In this document: positions 1-9,095 of the stretch, piece by piece | Position numbering within the stretch: position 1 is the first letter of the stretch | Layout: each line of letters starts with the position of its first letter | Origin: Actinomyces lilanjuaniae | GTDB taxonomy: Bacteria; Actinomycetota; Actinomycetes; Actinomycetales; Actinomycetaceae | Length of the DNA: 64,000 nucleotides | Assembly (NCBI RefSeq): GCF_003606385.1 | Contig: NZ_CP032514.1 | Coordinates: 2,914,001-2,978,000, forward strand | Direction: 5' to 3' | Made by a program: the position numbers and the translations under genes | Notes under the pieces: generated by a model | What the model was told of the DNA's origin: nothing | Database searches by the model: none | The model's input: the letters and a program-made list of their open reading frames with translations, nothing else

Positions 1-523
1 TGAGAAAGGTGCCGAATGCCGTAGGGACGGCGGGCAGGATGAGCGCTAGCAGGGTGTCCGCCAGGCCCATGCCCCGCACAAGCATGAACACGGGCACGAT
101 AATCACTTGCATGGGCACCATCATGGTGGCCAGGATGAGCGCGAACAGGAGGTTCTTTCCACGGAACTCGAAGCGTGCGAAGACATATCCTGCCATCGCA
201 GCCGACAGCATCTGGCCCACGGCGATGAGCGCGGTGACAAGCACCGAGTTGAGGATAAGCATCCACATGTTGACCTCCCGGAACACCGCCGGGTAGGAGG
301 AGAGGTCAAGGCTTGAGGGGATGACCGAGCTGTCGGTGGCCAGGGACTCCGAGGGCGGCCGCATCGAGGACAGGACCGTCCAGATGACCGGGGCGAGGGT
401 CGCCAGGGCCGCCAGGGTGAGGACGGTATAGGTAGCGACCTTCCTGATGTCGATCTTCCTCACGGCGGTCCTCCTCACGTCGGGGTTCTGTGCGTCGGGG
501 CTCTTCACGTCAGGGTTTGTCAT
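1..523 (-). CDS. Carbohydrate ABC transporter permease (MalG-type), 3' end beyond window
   Basis: Integral membrane subunit of a sugar importer. Reading leftward from ATG at 523 the frame stays open to the window edge (about 174 residues). A short charged N-terminus is followed by a first membrane helix (VATYTVLTLAALATLAPVIW) and the SSMRPPSESL periplasmic stretch typical of the MalG/binding-protein-dependent inner-membrane family. Further hydrophobic segments follow. The EAA loop that contacts the ATPase would lie past the edge. It starts 12 bases after the stop of the partner permease, so it is the third gene of the operon binding protein, permease, permease. An in-frame GTG ten codons in is an alternative start. 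Confidence 0.88.
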   Translation of the reverse strand, partial: MTNPDVKSPDAQNPDVRRTAVRKIDIRKVATYTVLTLAALATLAPVIWTVLSSMRPPSESLATDSSVIPSSLDLSSYPAVFREVNMWMLILNSVLVTALIAVGQMLSAAMAGYVFARFEFRGKNLLFALILATMMVPMQVIIVPVFMLVRGMGLADTLLALILPAVPTAFGTFL

Positions 524-534
524 GTCAGAACTCC

Positions 535-1410
535 TCAGCCGTAGAAGACGTAGCGGCGGGACAGACGGAACTGGAGTGCCGTGACCAGCATGATGACGGC
601 GGTCAGGACGATCCCGATGGCTGAGGCCCGACCGAACTCCAGCTGCCTGAACGCGGACTCATAGATCACCATGACGGCCGTCCTGGTCGAGTCACCGGGG
701 CCACCACGGGTGAGCACGTAGGGCTGGTCGAAGATCTGCAGCGCAGCGATGATCGCCATAACGGAGGCGACCAGCGTCGTGGGGCTCACCAGGGGGAAGG
801 TGATTCTCCAGAACTGCCGCCAGCCCGTGGCGCCGTCAACCTGTGCGGCCTCGTAGACCTCCTTGGGGATCGAGGACAGGCCCCCCAGGAACAGCAGGAA
901 GGAGAAACCGAAGTTCTGCCAGACGTAGACGAGGATGACCACGACCATCGCCCCGCGCGTGGAGGTCAGCCAGGCGACGTTGCCGATGCCGAACAGGTTG
1001 AGAAAGTGGTTGACCAGGCCGAAGTTCTCGTTGAACAAGTAGCTCATGATGATCGACACAGAGGCTGCCGACAGAACCAGCGGGAAGAACAGCACCGAGC
1101 GGAAGAACGACCGGAGCATGGTCGGCATCCTGGTGTTGACCAGGACCGCGAGCGCCAGGGCGACGCTGAGCTGGAGGACGACGGCGACAGCGACGAAGCC
1201 GATGGTGTTGAGGAAGGACACCCGGATCGTCGGGTCAGAGGCGATGTCGGCGAAGTTGCCCAGGCCGACGAACTGAGGCGGGGTGATAATGTCCCAGGAG
1301 AAGAAGGCCAGCAGGACCGAGGCCAGGATCGGCAGGAAGGTGAACAGTCCCAGCCCGACAAGACTGGGGGCCAGGAACAGCCAGATGAGGAGCGTGCGCT
1401 GCATTGTCAT
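535..1410 (-). CDS. Carbohydrate ABC transporter permease (MalF/UgpA-type)
   Basis: Membrane subunit of the same sugar importer, 291 residues with about six helices. The EAA coupling motif is visible as EVYEAAQVDGATGWRQFWRI in the last third, followed by PLVSPTT. I start it at ATG 1410 (MTMQRTLL) because that ATG overlaps the TGA of the upstream binding-protein gene (ATGA) and has GGAGG before it. The frame is open about 49 codons further upstream, but that stretch lies inside the binding-protein gene. Translational coupling to the upstream gene is likely. The transported sugar cannot be told from sequence. Confidence 0.93.
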   Translation of the reverse strand: MTMQRTLLIWLFLAPSLVGLGLFTFLPILASVLLAFFSWDIITPPQFVGLGNFADIASDPTIRVSFLNTIGFVAVAVVLQLSVALALAVLVNTRMPTMLRSFFRSVLFFPLVLSAASVSIIMSYLFNENFGLVNHFLNLFGIGNVAWLTSTRGAMVVVILVYVWQNFGFSFLLFLGGLSSIPKEVYEAAQVDGATGWRQFWRITFPLVSPTTLVASVMAIIAALQIFDQPYVLTRGGPGDSTRTAVMVIYESAFRQLEFGRASAIGIVLTAVIMLVTALQFRLSRRYVFYG

Positions 1411-2792
1411 GCCTCCAGGGCTCTGCTGAGGTCGGCGTCCAGGCGCTCCAGGGCTGCGGGCAGAGCGGCGGCAGAGCCGGTGACGGCTCCCAGGACGTTC
1501 TTGATGAGTGCGGTCTCCACCGCTGCCTGCTGGGGCGGCGCGGGGATCGGGACGCAAGGAAAGCGGTCAAGAGTGTCGTAGAAAACCTTCCAGTGGGCAG
1601 GGCCCTTGCCCGTGTACAGGTCCTCGTTGCACATGGAACGGCGGGTGGGAGTGGTGCTGGGTGCCGGGAAGGCCAGCTGCATCCCCTCCAGCGACGTGCA
1701 GAACTTCACCCACTCCCAGGCCTCGTCCTGGCGCTGCGAGGTCCGCAGGACCGCGTAGCCGGAGGCTCCGAACTGGTGGCGCTGGGAGCGCCAGGCGGGG
1801 AAGTAGGTGACGTCGTAGTCCTCGGGGGTGAGCCCGGCCGCGTTGAGTCCCTCGACCCAGAAGCCCCCAGCGGGGGTCATGCCGATGGAGCCTCCGGAGA
1901 ACTGGCCAACAAGCTCGTTACCTCCACCCTGGGCGGGGCTGGTCCCCAGCCCCTCCTCCACCAGGGCGCGCACGAACTCGAAGGACTCGGCGACCCTGGG
2001 GTCAGAGGCATTGGAGCCCTCCCACAGGTAGCCGCCGGAGTAGGCGCCCTGGTGGTCGGGGTAGAAGCGGTCCCACAGCCAGTCCCCGCCCGGGGCCTTC
2101 TCCTCGGTGAGGAAGCTGGTGTCGTTGACGTAGAGCCAGGGGACGATTCCTCCCCACAGGCGGTTGGTCCAGTAGAAGGGCACGAACCCCCGGCCACCCG
2201 CCTGCCTCATCTGACGCGCCATGTCCAGGAAGTCCTCGTGGGTCCAGGTCTCTGGCGGGTAGGACACTCCTGCCCGCTGCATCGCCTCGGTGCTCAGGTA
2301 CATGTTGGCGGCGTTGAAGTCGATAGGCATCTGGTAGAGGGAGCCCTTGTACATGAAGGCCTCGATGAGGCTGGGGTGGACGTCGTCGAAGTAGTCCTGC
2401 ACCTCCTCCGCGTCCCGCCTGACGAACCTGTCCAACGGCTCGGCAAGGCGCTCGGCAAAGAGCTGGGCACCCTCAGTGGCGACGACGCAGACGTCAGGGG
2501 AGGTGCCTGCCGCCACCATGGTGAGGATCTTGGCGAAGAAGTCCGCCCAGTCCGTGCCCTGGACGGCCTGGAGGCGGACAGGGATGTCGGGGTGGTGGAC
2601 GTTGAACGCCTCGACGAGGGACTGTCGCGCTGCAGCGTCCTGGTTGGTCCCCAGGATCGCGATCTGGAGCGAGTCGTCGCGGCGCCCCGGGATGTCCCCA
2701 CCGGTGAGGCGTGGCCACTGGCCGCCAAGGAGGGCAGCGGTGCCCACCCCTGCCGCCCCTGCCAGTAGCCCACGCCTGGTGAGCTGTGTCAT
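1407..2792 (-). CDS. Extracellular sugar-binding protein of ABC importer, Tat-type signal
   Basis: Solute-binding protein (family 1, MalE-like), 461 residues, expected outside the membrane. The N-terminus MTQLTRRGLLAGAAGVGTAALL has a twin arginine followed by a hydrophobic stretch, so a Tat signal is likely; no lipobox Cys is evident. The body has family features such as IAILGTNQDAAARQSLVEAF and repeated Trp/aromatic residues used for sugar stacking. First gene of the importer operon, with its own promoter and an operator palindrome just upstream. No ATPase is present in the visible part, so a shared MsiK-like ATPase is possible (inference). Confidence 0.93.
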   Translation of the reverse strand: MTQLTRRGLLAGAAGVGTAALLGGQWPRLTGGDIPGRRDDSLQIAILGTNQDAAARQSLVEAFNVHHPDIPVRLQAVQGTDWADFFAKILTMVAAGTSPDVCVVATEGAQLFAERLAEPLDRFVRRDAEEVQDYFDDVHPSLIEAFMYKGSLYQMPIDFNAANMYLSTEAMQRAGVSYPPETWTHEDFLDMARQMRQAGGRGFVPFYWTNRLWGGIVPWLYVNDTSFLTEEKAPGGDWLWDRFYPDHQGAYSGGYLWEGSNASDPRVAESFEFVRALVEEGLGTSPAQGGGNELVGQFSGGSIGMTPAGGFWVEGLNAAGLTPEDYDVTYFPAWRSQRHQFGASGYAVLRTSQRQDEAWEWVKFCTSLEGMQLAFPAPSTTPTRRSMCNEDLYTGKGPAHWKVFYDTLDRFPCVPIPAPPQQAAVETALIKNVLGAVTGSAAALPAALERLDADLSRALEA

Positions 2793-2805
2793 CGTTGACC
2801 TCCTA

Positions 2806-2858
2806 CCTAATTCGATTTAGGCAGGACAACTATGAGACGCTCCGCACACCGGTGTCAA
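2806..2858 (-). promoter_or_regulatory. Promoter and operator palindrome of the sugar-importer operon
   Basis: On the minus strand a perfect -35 TTGACA (plus 2853-2858) is followed after 18 bases by CATAGT (plus 2829-2834). Just downstream, between the -10 and the start codon, lies an inverted repeat CCTAA-N6-TTAGG (2806-2821), placed where a repressor would block initiation. A LacI- or GntR-type sugar repressor is plausible, but none is encoded nearby in the window. Confidence 0.65.
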
Positions 2859-2952
2859 GAGTGTTCTATACGGAAAATTTGCGGCGACCGTGGGCGGGGC
2901 CGCCAGGTCCCACGTGCCCCGGCACAGCGGTCGAGGTGGCAGGAGAGGCTGG

Positions 2953-3987
2953 CTAGGACAACTCGTAGACGACCCCGCTGGCCCGTTCCTGGCCGGGCTC
3001 CAGCACGGGGGCACCCAGGTGCTCGCCGGAGCGGTCCGGACCGAACAGGGGCGCGCTCGCGGGCTCGACACCAAGCACCCACCCGCCCCGGGTCGGGTGG
3101 ACCCACTGCATGCAGCGCGGAAGCTCGGCGCCATCCCAGCTCATCGTCAGACGGACGGCATCCTCGGGCGCGGTCACCACGGCCTGCACGGCCCCGGGGG
3201 CGAACCCGGTGTGCTCCCACACGCCCTCAATGACCTCGTCTGTGGGCTCCGGGAAGGCCTGCCAGCCCAGCCTCTCGGCCTCCGGCGTGCGCGGGGTGCG
3301 TGTGCTGCCGGGGACCTCGACCCGCGTCCCGGGAAGGACGAGCGGGGCGCCGAGGTTGGAGTGGTAGAGAATCGGCACCGCGGCGGGCACAGGCCCGGTG
3401 TTGCGGATGGTGTCGCGGACCTCCACCCTGGGGCGGTCCACGCCCACGGTGATCTTCCGCTCGACGAGGACGTGGCGACCGAAGACCACCGAGGAGTCGA
3501 CCGCGCCGCTGACCTCGACGCTACCGTCATCAAGTCGGCGCACGGCGACGTCGGAGGCCGGGGTGAGGTGGTGCGTGCCGTGGAGGCCGTGCCCCTGCTC
3601 GGGCGGGCCAATGTGGTCGACGCCGGAGGTGACCAGCAGGCCACCGCCAAAGCGCCCGATCCAGCCCTCGTCAGCGGGGTCGACGGCGCCGCCCCGAGGC
3701 CCCAGCGCCGAGCGCCAGGACACCGGGATGCTGTTGAACCACAGGGAGCCGAGGTCGAGGCCCCGGTCGGGGAGGACCTCCACACTCACCCCGCCCAGCG
3801 TGGTGACCCGCAGCGCCCGCGAGCCCGGGCCGGAGCGCGGGTCCCTCACCTCCTCCCGGACCTCGGCGACGGCATCGGGCTGGGCCACCAGCCCCGCCGC
3901 CAGCAGCTCGCGTGCGGACAGGCTCGTGGATGTGGCTGCGGACGGGTTGACTGGCGAGTTGGCGGACGTGGTTGCGGACGGGTTCAT
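2953..3987 (-). CDS. DUF4432 family protein (aldose-epimerase-like fold)
   Basis: 344 residues resembling DUF4432, a galactose-mutarotase-like beta-sandwich family often found beside sugar transporters. Visible family features are VEVLPDRGLDLGSLWFN near residue 70, GGLLVTSGVDHIGPP and HGLHGTHHLTPA (a His-rich active-site region), and NLGAPLVLPG. ATG 3987 is preceded by CGGAG. The first 25 residues are Ser/Thr/Asn-rich and repetitive. It lies upstream of the importer operon on the same strand and may act on the same sugar; the substrate is unknown. Confidence 0.82.
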   Translation of the reverse strand: MNPSATTSANSPVNPSAATSTSLSARELLAAGLVAQPDAVAEVREEVRDPRSGPGSRALRVTTLGGVSVEVLPDRGLDLGSLWFNSIPVSWRSALGPRGGAVDPADEGWIGRFGGGLLVTSGVDHIGPPEQGHGLHGTHHLTPASDVAVRRLDDGSVEVSGAVDSSVVFGRHVLVERKITVGVDRPRVEVRDTIRNTGPVPAAVPILYHSNLGAPLVLPGTRVEVPGSTRTPRTPEAERLGWQAFPEPTDEVIEGVWEHTGFAPGAVQAVVTAPEDAVRLTMSWDGAELPRCMQWVHPTRGGWVLGVEPASAPLFGPDRSGEHLGAPVLEPGQERASGVVYELS

Positions 3988-4044
3988 GGTTGTGCTCCGT
4001 TCTGGTCGCAGGCTTCGCCATGGCGCGTGTCACCACCATAAGGG

Positions 4045-4074
4045 ATAATGGCGGGTTGTGGGCCGGGTCACCAA
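4045..4074 (-). promoter_or_regulatory. Probable promoter of the DUF4432 gene
   Basis: Minus-strand TTGGTG (plus 4069-4074), an 18-base spacer, then CATTAT (plus 4045-4050), about 60 bases before the DUF4432 start. The -10 matches consensus better than the -35. Confidence 0.45.
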
Positions 4075-4184
4075 GGAGCACCCTGACGGCCGTCGGCGGG
4101 TGCCAACCGTCTCACTCGCTTGCACAGACCTGCCCCAGCTGCTGAGCCCGGCGGTGACAAGCAGAGACGAGCAGAGCAGCCGCC

Positions 4185-5033
4185 TTAGCTGTTGCCGATG
4201 AAGTCCTTAACGCACCTCGCGGCCTCGTGCGGCACCTCGGACAGCAGCAGGTGCGAGGTGCCCGGGAAGTCGTCAGCCAGCGTGAAGCCGCCCCTGACAT
4301 GGTCACGTATGTAGTCGGTGTTGACCGTGGAGTACAGGGGCGTCTCCGGCATCAGGTACAGGAAGGGCACGTCGATCTTGTCCATGGCCGGGCGCTGGTC
4401 GGTGCGGAACAGCGAGTACCACAGCGCGGCGAACACGAGCGGGTCCACGGACTTACGCATCGCCGCGATGGCGGCAGCCTCCTCCTGGGCGGACAGCTCC
4501 TGCAGCCTGGGGTTCATGAGGGTCTTCGCGATGAACCAGGAGCCGTAGGCGCCGTCGTCAAAGATGCGGTCGAGGTCGGAGTGGAAGTCCTCGTCGCTCC
4601 ACTCCCCCTTGCCGATACCGCCCTTCCAGCCGTCGTTGCGCAGGTAGGGGGACATGTCTACCGCGACGACGCGGCGCAGGCGGCCGGTCCCGTACTGGTT
4701 GACGTAGCTGAAGGTCGCGGCAGCCCCCATCGAGTGGCCGACGGCAGTGACGCCTTCCAGACCCAGGTGCGTGACGACGTCGTTGAGGTCCTGGCCGAGG
4801 GTGCGCACGTTGAGGTGGAGGCGGGCACGGTCGGAGTCGCCGTGACCGCGCTGGTCGTAGAGGACCACGCGGTGCTCCTGACTGAGGTCGTCAATGAAGT
4901 CGGCCAGGTCGTAGTGCGACGAGCCCAGCCCGTGGATGACCAGCAGCGTCTCCCCCGAGGCACGCTGTGCGTTCCTGGCGGGGCGGTCCTCGTAGTAGAG
5001 CCTGGTTCCGTCCTGAGTCGTGATATAGGGCAA
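4185..5033 (-). CDS. Alpha/beta hydrolase
   Basis: 282-residue cytosolic hydrolase. The nucleophile elbow GHSMGA follows VTAVG at about residue 99. The oxyanion-hole HGLGSSHYDL lies at about residue 34, and RGHGDSDRARL precedes the cap region. The C-terminal FPGTSHLLLSEVPHE likely supplies the catalytic His. The start at 5033 has a GGAGG ribosome site. It resembles the proline iminopeptidase/haloperoxidase-like esterases, but the substrate cannot be assigned. Single gene with its own upstream region. Confidence 0.88.
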   Translation of the reverse strand: MPYITTQDGTRLYYEDRPARNAQRASGETLLVIHGLGSSHYDLADFIDDLSQEHRVVLYDQRGHGDSDRARLHLNVRTLGQDLNDVVTHLGLEGVTAVGHSMGAAATFSYVNQYGTGRLRRVVAVDMSPYLRNDGWKGGIGKGEWSDEDFHSDLDRIFDDGAYGSWFIAKTLMNPRLQELSAQEEAAAIAAMRKSVDPLVFAALWYSLFRTDQRPAMDKIDVPFLYLMPETPLYSTVNTDYIRDHVRGGFTLADDFPGTSHLLLSEVPHEAARCVKDFIGNS

Positions 5034-5435
5034 AATTCCTCCTTCTACCTGGGGTTCTGCGGCTGAGTATATCCAAACGCGGTGTCTGCTGTCTCATCGC
5101 TGCCGCCTGTGCCACCAGCACCGGCACCCCTCAAAATGCGAGCCCTGCCCAGCCACTCGCATCCATTCCGTCCTCCGGGAGCGCGCTCGCAGGCCTCCGC
5201 TTCGTCGCCACAGCACGTCAGGAGAGCGTCGCAAGCGCCAGTTCACGTCCCATGCTGCCAGTACAGTGGAGGAGGCAGGAAGGAGGTCCGCCATGTCAGC
5301 ACCGGTCACGAGGATCGCGCCCGCTTGACAATCGCGGCCGCTCGGGCTATGTTGTTAGCAACATGACCGGTTCCGCCACCCGCTTCTAGTGGGAGCCCAG
5401 GGCCGGTCCTTGTTTTACCCACTAAGTGAGGCGCT
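5034..5435. other. Intergenic region between divergent hydrolase and Abi genes
   Basis: About 400 bases between two divergently transcribed genes. Its right end carries the Abi promoter. At 5292 an ATG with a strong ribosome site (GGAGGTCCGCC) opens an 11-codon reading frame (MSAPVTRIAPA) that ends before the promoter. It could be a decayed gene start or chance. Nothing else recognised. Confidence 0.4.
5325..5364 (+). promoter_or_regulatory. Abi-gene promoter with palindrome over the -10 element
   Basis: TTGACA (5325-5330), exactly 17 bases, then TATGTT (5348-5353): a near-consensus promoter, about 80 bases before the GTG of the Abi gene. The inverted repeat ATGTTG-TTAG-CAACAT (5349-5364) overlaps the -10 and the start point, so a bound repressor would occlude polymerase. 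Confidence 0.72.
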
Positions 5436-6359
5436 GTGGTCTCAGCACCAAAACAGTTCAAGACCCGGGTGCAGCAGGTCAAACTGCTGCAGGACCGTGG
5501 GATGATAGTCGAGGATCCAGAGGGTGCAGTCACGGCACTCCGTCGCGTGAGTTATTATCGTCTGTCCGGCTACTGGCACCCTGTGCGCCGATTTGATTCG
5601 AGCACAAATCAGGCGCTCGACACCTTCCAAGACGGCGCTTCTTTCGCGTTGACTCTCCGCCTTTACAAGTTTGATGAAATCCTTCGCCACACGGTGCTCG
5701 GAGAGCTCGCGCCTATAGAACTTGCCATGCGAGCAGAACTTGGGCACGAGCTCGGACGTGTCGACCCAATGATCCACCTAGACAGCAGCAGCCTTGGAAC
5801 TTCCGCCCAAGACAATTCTCCAACGGCCCCCAGCAGCCGACACAAAGAATGGCTGGATAAATACAACAAGTCACTGCGCACCTCAAAGGAAGACTTCGTC
5901 ATCCACCACAGACGAAAGTACGGCGGCAAGTTACCGATATGGGCTGCAGTAGAGGTAATGGATTGGGGCACACTATCACATTTATATACCATGTCGCCCA
6001 AAGGCGTGCGCACCAAGGTGGCCGAAGGTGTCGGCCTGTCAGCACCCCAGCTAAATTCCTGGCTTAAGTCGCTCAACATCCTCCGTAACCTCGCTGCACA
6101 CCAGGCACGCATGTTCAACCGGTCCTACGACATGAAGCCTAAGTTGAGCCAAGACGCACGCCTCAAGCCAATTCGCTCCTTAACAAACAGGGTATTTGGC
6201 CAACTCACGCTCATCCAGTACCTGCACCGCCAACTAGGCCTGTCACCAGCCGACCAATTACCCAGCCTGCTATCTAAGTACCCGCACAATCCTATTGTTC
6301 CACTCTCCCGAACAGGAGCACCTAACGACTGGGCCTCCTTGGAACTATGGAGGAAATAA
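5436..6359 (+). CDS. Abi family protein (Abi_2/AbiD-F, HEPN-type)
   Basis: 307 residues of the abortive-infection Abi_2 family, phage-defence proteins with a HEPN-like fold that are thought to cleave RNA. Evidence: RRVSYYRLSGYWHPVRRF near residue 36, the LRLYKFDEILRHTVL-IE helix near 74-95, and RNLAAHQARMFNR at 217-229, which contains the HEPN RxxxxH motif (Arg217, His222). GTG start with no strong ribosome site. Codon and base use are visibly more AT-rich than neighbours, which suggests lateral acquisition. It converges on the broken type ISP restriction gene (38-base gap), forming a defence island. No antitoxin partner is adjacent. Confidence 0.85.
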   Translation: MVSAPKQFKTRVQQVKLLQDRGMIVEDPEGAVTALRRVSYYRLSGYWHPVRRFDSSTNQALDTFQDGASFALTLRLYKFDEILRHTVLGELAPIELAMRAELGHELGRVDPMIHLDSSSLGTSAQDNSPTAPSSRHKEWLDKYNKSLRTSKEDFVIHHRRKYGGKLPIWAAVEVMDWGTLSHLYTMSPKGVRTKVAEGVGLSAPQLNSWLKSLNILRNLAAHQARMFNRSYDMKPKLSQDARLKPIRSLTNRVFGQLTLIQYLHRQLGLSPADQLPSLLSKYPHNPIVPLSRTGAPNDWASLELWRK

Positions 6360-6397
6360 CTTGAAGCCGAAGAAAGACGAGGGGCTGGCCGAGCAGC

Positions 6398-8861
6398 CTA
6401 GCCACGCACGTCCAGGGGCGGCAGGGAGCTCACGATCTGCTGCGTGCGCATGGAGACGGCTGCCACACGGGCGATGAGCTCCAGCAGGTAGAGGGGCCGG
6501 GCGGGCTCGGTGGGGCCGCCACCCGCACCCTCGGCCATCCAGTCGTTGGGGTCGTTGACGATCCCGGAGGGCTTGTCGGTCTTGGCCTGGTAGCGGTCGA
6601 TGAGCCAGTCCAGGCCGCTGCGCGAGCCCAGCAGGTAGCCCTGCGCCGCCTCCGGGATGCCCGAGACGGTCACGTGCTCGTTGTAGACGATGGTGGTCTT
6701 GTCATCGGCCTGCTTGCCATCCACCCGGGTCTTGGCGTAGCGCATCTTGGTGACGTGCAGCAGCGCCGGGGCAATCCGGTCGCGCTGCGCCCACGGCACC
6801 TCCTTCCCGTCAACGGTCAGGGTCAGCGGCCAGGGCTCCACGGTCTCGTAATCCAGGTAGAGGTCGGCCAGTCCGCGCCCCGCGGTGGCAATGGTGATGA
6901 AGTCCGCGCGGGAGGCGACCAGCGGGATGCGCGGCAGGGACTTCTTCAGGTCCGCGCCGTAGCGGCTGCGGTAGTCGGGCGAGTGCAGCAGCCCGTAGAC
7001 GTAGTAGAAGACGTCATCCTTGCCGACCGTCGGCCCGTAGGCCTCCCGGTAGGCGTGCAGGGTGGCGTCGGTGATGTTGTCCACGCGCCGGTAGCCGCCG
7101 ATCACCTCGCCCGCGCCCTCGCCGTCCAGGCTCCCGCCCTCATTGCCGACGACGGCGCTACCGGCCCGGCCGCGGTCTCGCCGGAGAGCCAGCCCAGCAG
7201 CCGGTTGCGCTCCATGATGTTCATGGAGCCATCCACGTGCCTGACCTCGACCGACTCCAGCAGTCGCTGCGGCCCAGCATTATTGCCACCCGCTGGAGCG
7301 ACGGCATCCTCCGCCTCGGGCAGACCGCTGCGGTAGTCCTGCGCGACGTCGTTGAAGGACTCGGCGAAGCGCTTGGAGCTTCTGATGTCCCGGGCGAAGG
7401 CGACGGCGGTGCGCATGGGCTGAATGTCGGTGCCGTACTCGGCCAAACTCACAGAGCGCTTGGCCAGCGCATTCCAGCAGCCGACGATGCGGGCGGCGTC
7501 GTCCAGCCGGAGCTGGCCGTCCTCAGCGAGGGAGGACTGGAGCCTCCTAGCCACGGCGTCCTCGGACACGGTCAGGACCAGCACCTTGTAGTCGGTGAGC
7601 AGGTTGCGGGAGACCGCCTCACCGAAGCCCAGGCGGAAGAGCTCCTTGCCGTAAGTGTCGGCGTCGTCCATGGAGGCGAGCACCGCGTTCTTCTGGCCGG
7701 CGCGCGCCTTGGTGGAGTCATCGTAGATGCGGGGAGTCGCCGTCATGTACAGACGCTTGCGGCCACGCAGGTAAGCGTTGTCGTGGACGCGGACGAAGGC
7801 GGACTCGTCCGCTCCGGCGAGTGTGGCGCCGGTAGTGCGGTGGGCCTCGTCGCAGATGATCAGGTCAAAGTCTGGTGCCCCGAGCTCCTGCGCCCGGGCG
7901 ACGACGTCGATGGACTGGTAGGTGGAGAAGACCACCGTCATGGGGGTCACGCCGTCGACGGGGGCGGCGGGCCGGGTGAGCCGACGGGCGAGGGCCTCGG
8001 CGTCGGTGGTGGCGGGGATCGCCAGGTCCACCACCGAGATGTCCTCACTCAGCGAGGACGTCCCCGCCTTGCCGCGGCCCTTGCCGACCTTGTTGTCCGA
8101 GCAGACCGCAAAGGACCGCAGCGGCGCCTGGGCCTGCGCACTCCACTCAAGCAGCGTCTGCGACAGCAGGGCGATGGAAGGAACTAGGAATAGGGCTCCC
8201 CCCCCCCGCTTCCAGCCATGGCCTCGGCAATGCGCAGCGAGGTGAAGGTCTTACCGGTGCCGCAGGCCATAATGAGCTTACCGCGGTCGGCCGTGGCGAG
8301 CCCCTGGGTCACCGCATCGAGCGCACGCCGCTGATGCTCGCGCAGCGTCTTACGGCCGACGCGCTCCATGACCTCCGGGGTGGCGAGGTTGAACTTGTCC
8401 CAGTCAATGGTCGAGCTGAACAGGTCGTCCAGGCCGATGCGGGAGACCGGTATCGCCTGGTTCTCCACTGTGTCCGCAGCCGCGGAGTTCCACTTGTCAG
8501 TGGTGGAGACGAACAGGCGCGAGGTGAACTCCCCCGTGCCCGACTCGGCCAGGAAGGAGTCGACGTCGTCCTTGGAGACCCGAGCCTGCGGGTCATAGAA
8601 TTTGCACTGCACTGCGCACAGGTCGCCGGTCTCGCGCTCACGCGCCACCAGGTCGACGCCGCGATCCGGACGGGTGCCGCGCCCCGGCCAGTCCTTCCAC
8701 ATCCAGACCTCGTCGAAGCGCTCGACGTAGCGGGGGTCGGTCAGGAGGAACTGCCGCACCAGGCGCTCAAAACTCGTCCCCCTGCCGCGCTGGGTCTGGG
8801 CCTCAAAGTACAGTTCGTCCAGGATGGCAGCGATGCGTGGCTGGCTCACGCGGCTGAGCAT
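6398..8861 (-). pseudogene. Type ISP restriction enzyme remnant (Mrr nuclease, partial helicase, C-terminal specificity domain)
   Basis: Three pieces of one gene. 8861-8196: Mrr-like nuclease (GVDLVA, then AVQCKFY, the D-QxK pattern) and the helicase Walker A ACGTGKTFTS. 8196-7102: helicase core (FSTYQSIDVV, ICDEAHR DEAH box, MTATPRIY), ending in a foreign frame after LLGWLSGETAAG. 7102-6398: the C-terminal specificity domain (YGLLHSPDYRSRYGADLKK, LPRIPLV). Intact LlaGI/LlaBIII-type enzymes are about 1,600 residues; here about 820 codons remain. The second RecA half, the coupler and the whole gamma-class N6-adenine methyltransferase are missing. A G10 run at 8198-8207 throws the first junction out of frame, and nine Gs would restore it. 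Modification and cleavage are very probably lost. Confidence 0.85.
8198..8207 (-). repeat. Homopolymer tract of ten G (minus strand) inside the restriction gene
   Basis: The minus strand reads GGA-AGC-(G)10-AGCCC. With ten Gs the frame stops a few codons on (EPYS stop). With nine Gs it continues into GGGALFLVPSIALL, the correct helicase continuation. A typical slippage site. Confidence 0.85.
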
Positions 8862-8962
8862 ACGGGAGCCAGCTCCCGCAGGGCCGCAGGGTGTGCCCAG
8901 GAAGTCCGGGAGCCCCGCGCTCCAGCTCCAACCTCACCCGGGAACCGACCTTCCAAGTCTGG

Positions 8963-9069
8963 AGCCTCAGAGCTGGAAGCCCGGACTGAGGATCCAACTC
9001 CACTTGCACCCTGGAGGCGAAGATCCAACTCTCGGCCCCCAGAGTTGGAAGTTCGCACCGGGACTACCC
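8963..9069 (+). repeat. 107-bp direct repeat, copy 1 (3' side of the Fic gene)
   Basis: Identical by eye over 107 bases to 10386-10492 (offset 1,423). Each copy contains a perfect hairpin, arms TCCAACTCT and AGAGTTGGA around CGGCCCCC, plus related half-sites such as AGAGCTGGAAG and GATCCAACTCC. It lies 27 bases beyond the Fic stop codon. The flanking sequence of the two copies is also related but diverged. Confidence 0.9.
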
Positions 9070-9095
9070 GGTGAATTCCCGCGACCAGCCCTGCG

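Noticed and set aside
1404-2768. Long plus-strand frame opposite the sugar-binding protein, and similar mirrors opposite DUF4432, nrdE and dnaB
   Set aside because: Antisense shadows caused by GC-rich third codon positions; no motifs.
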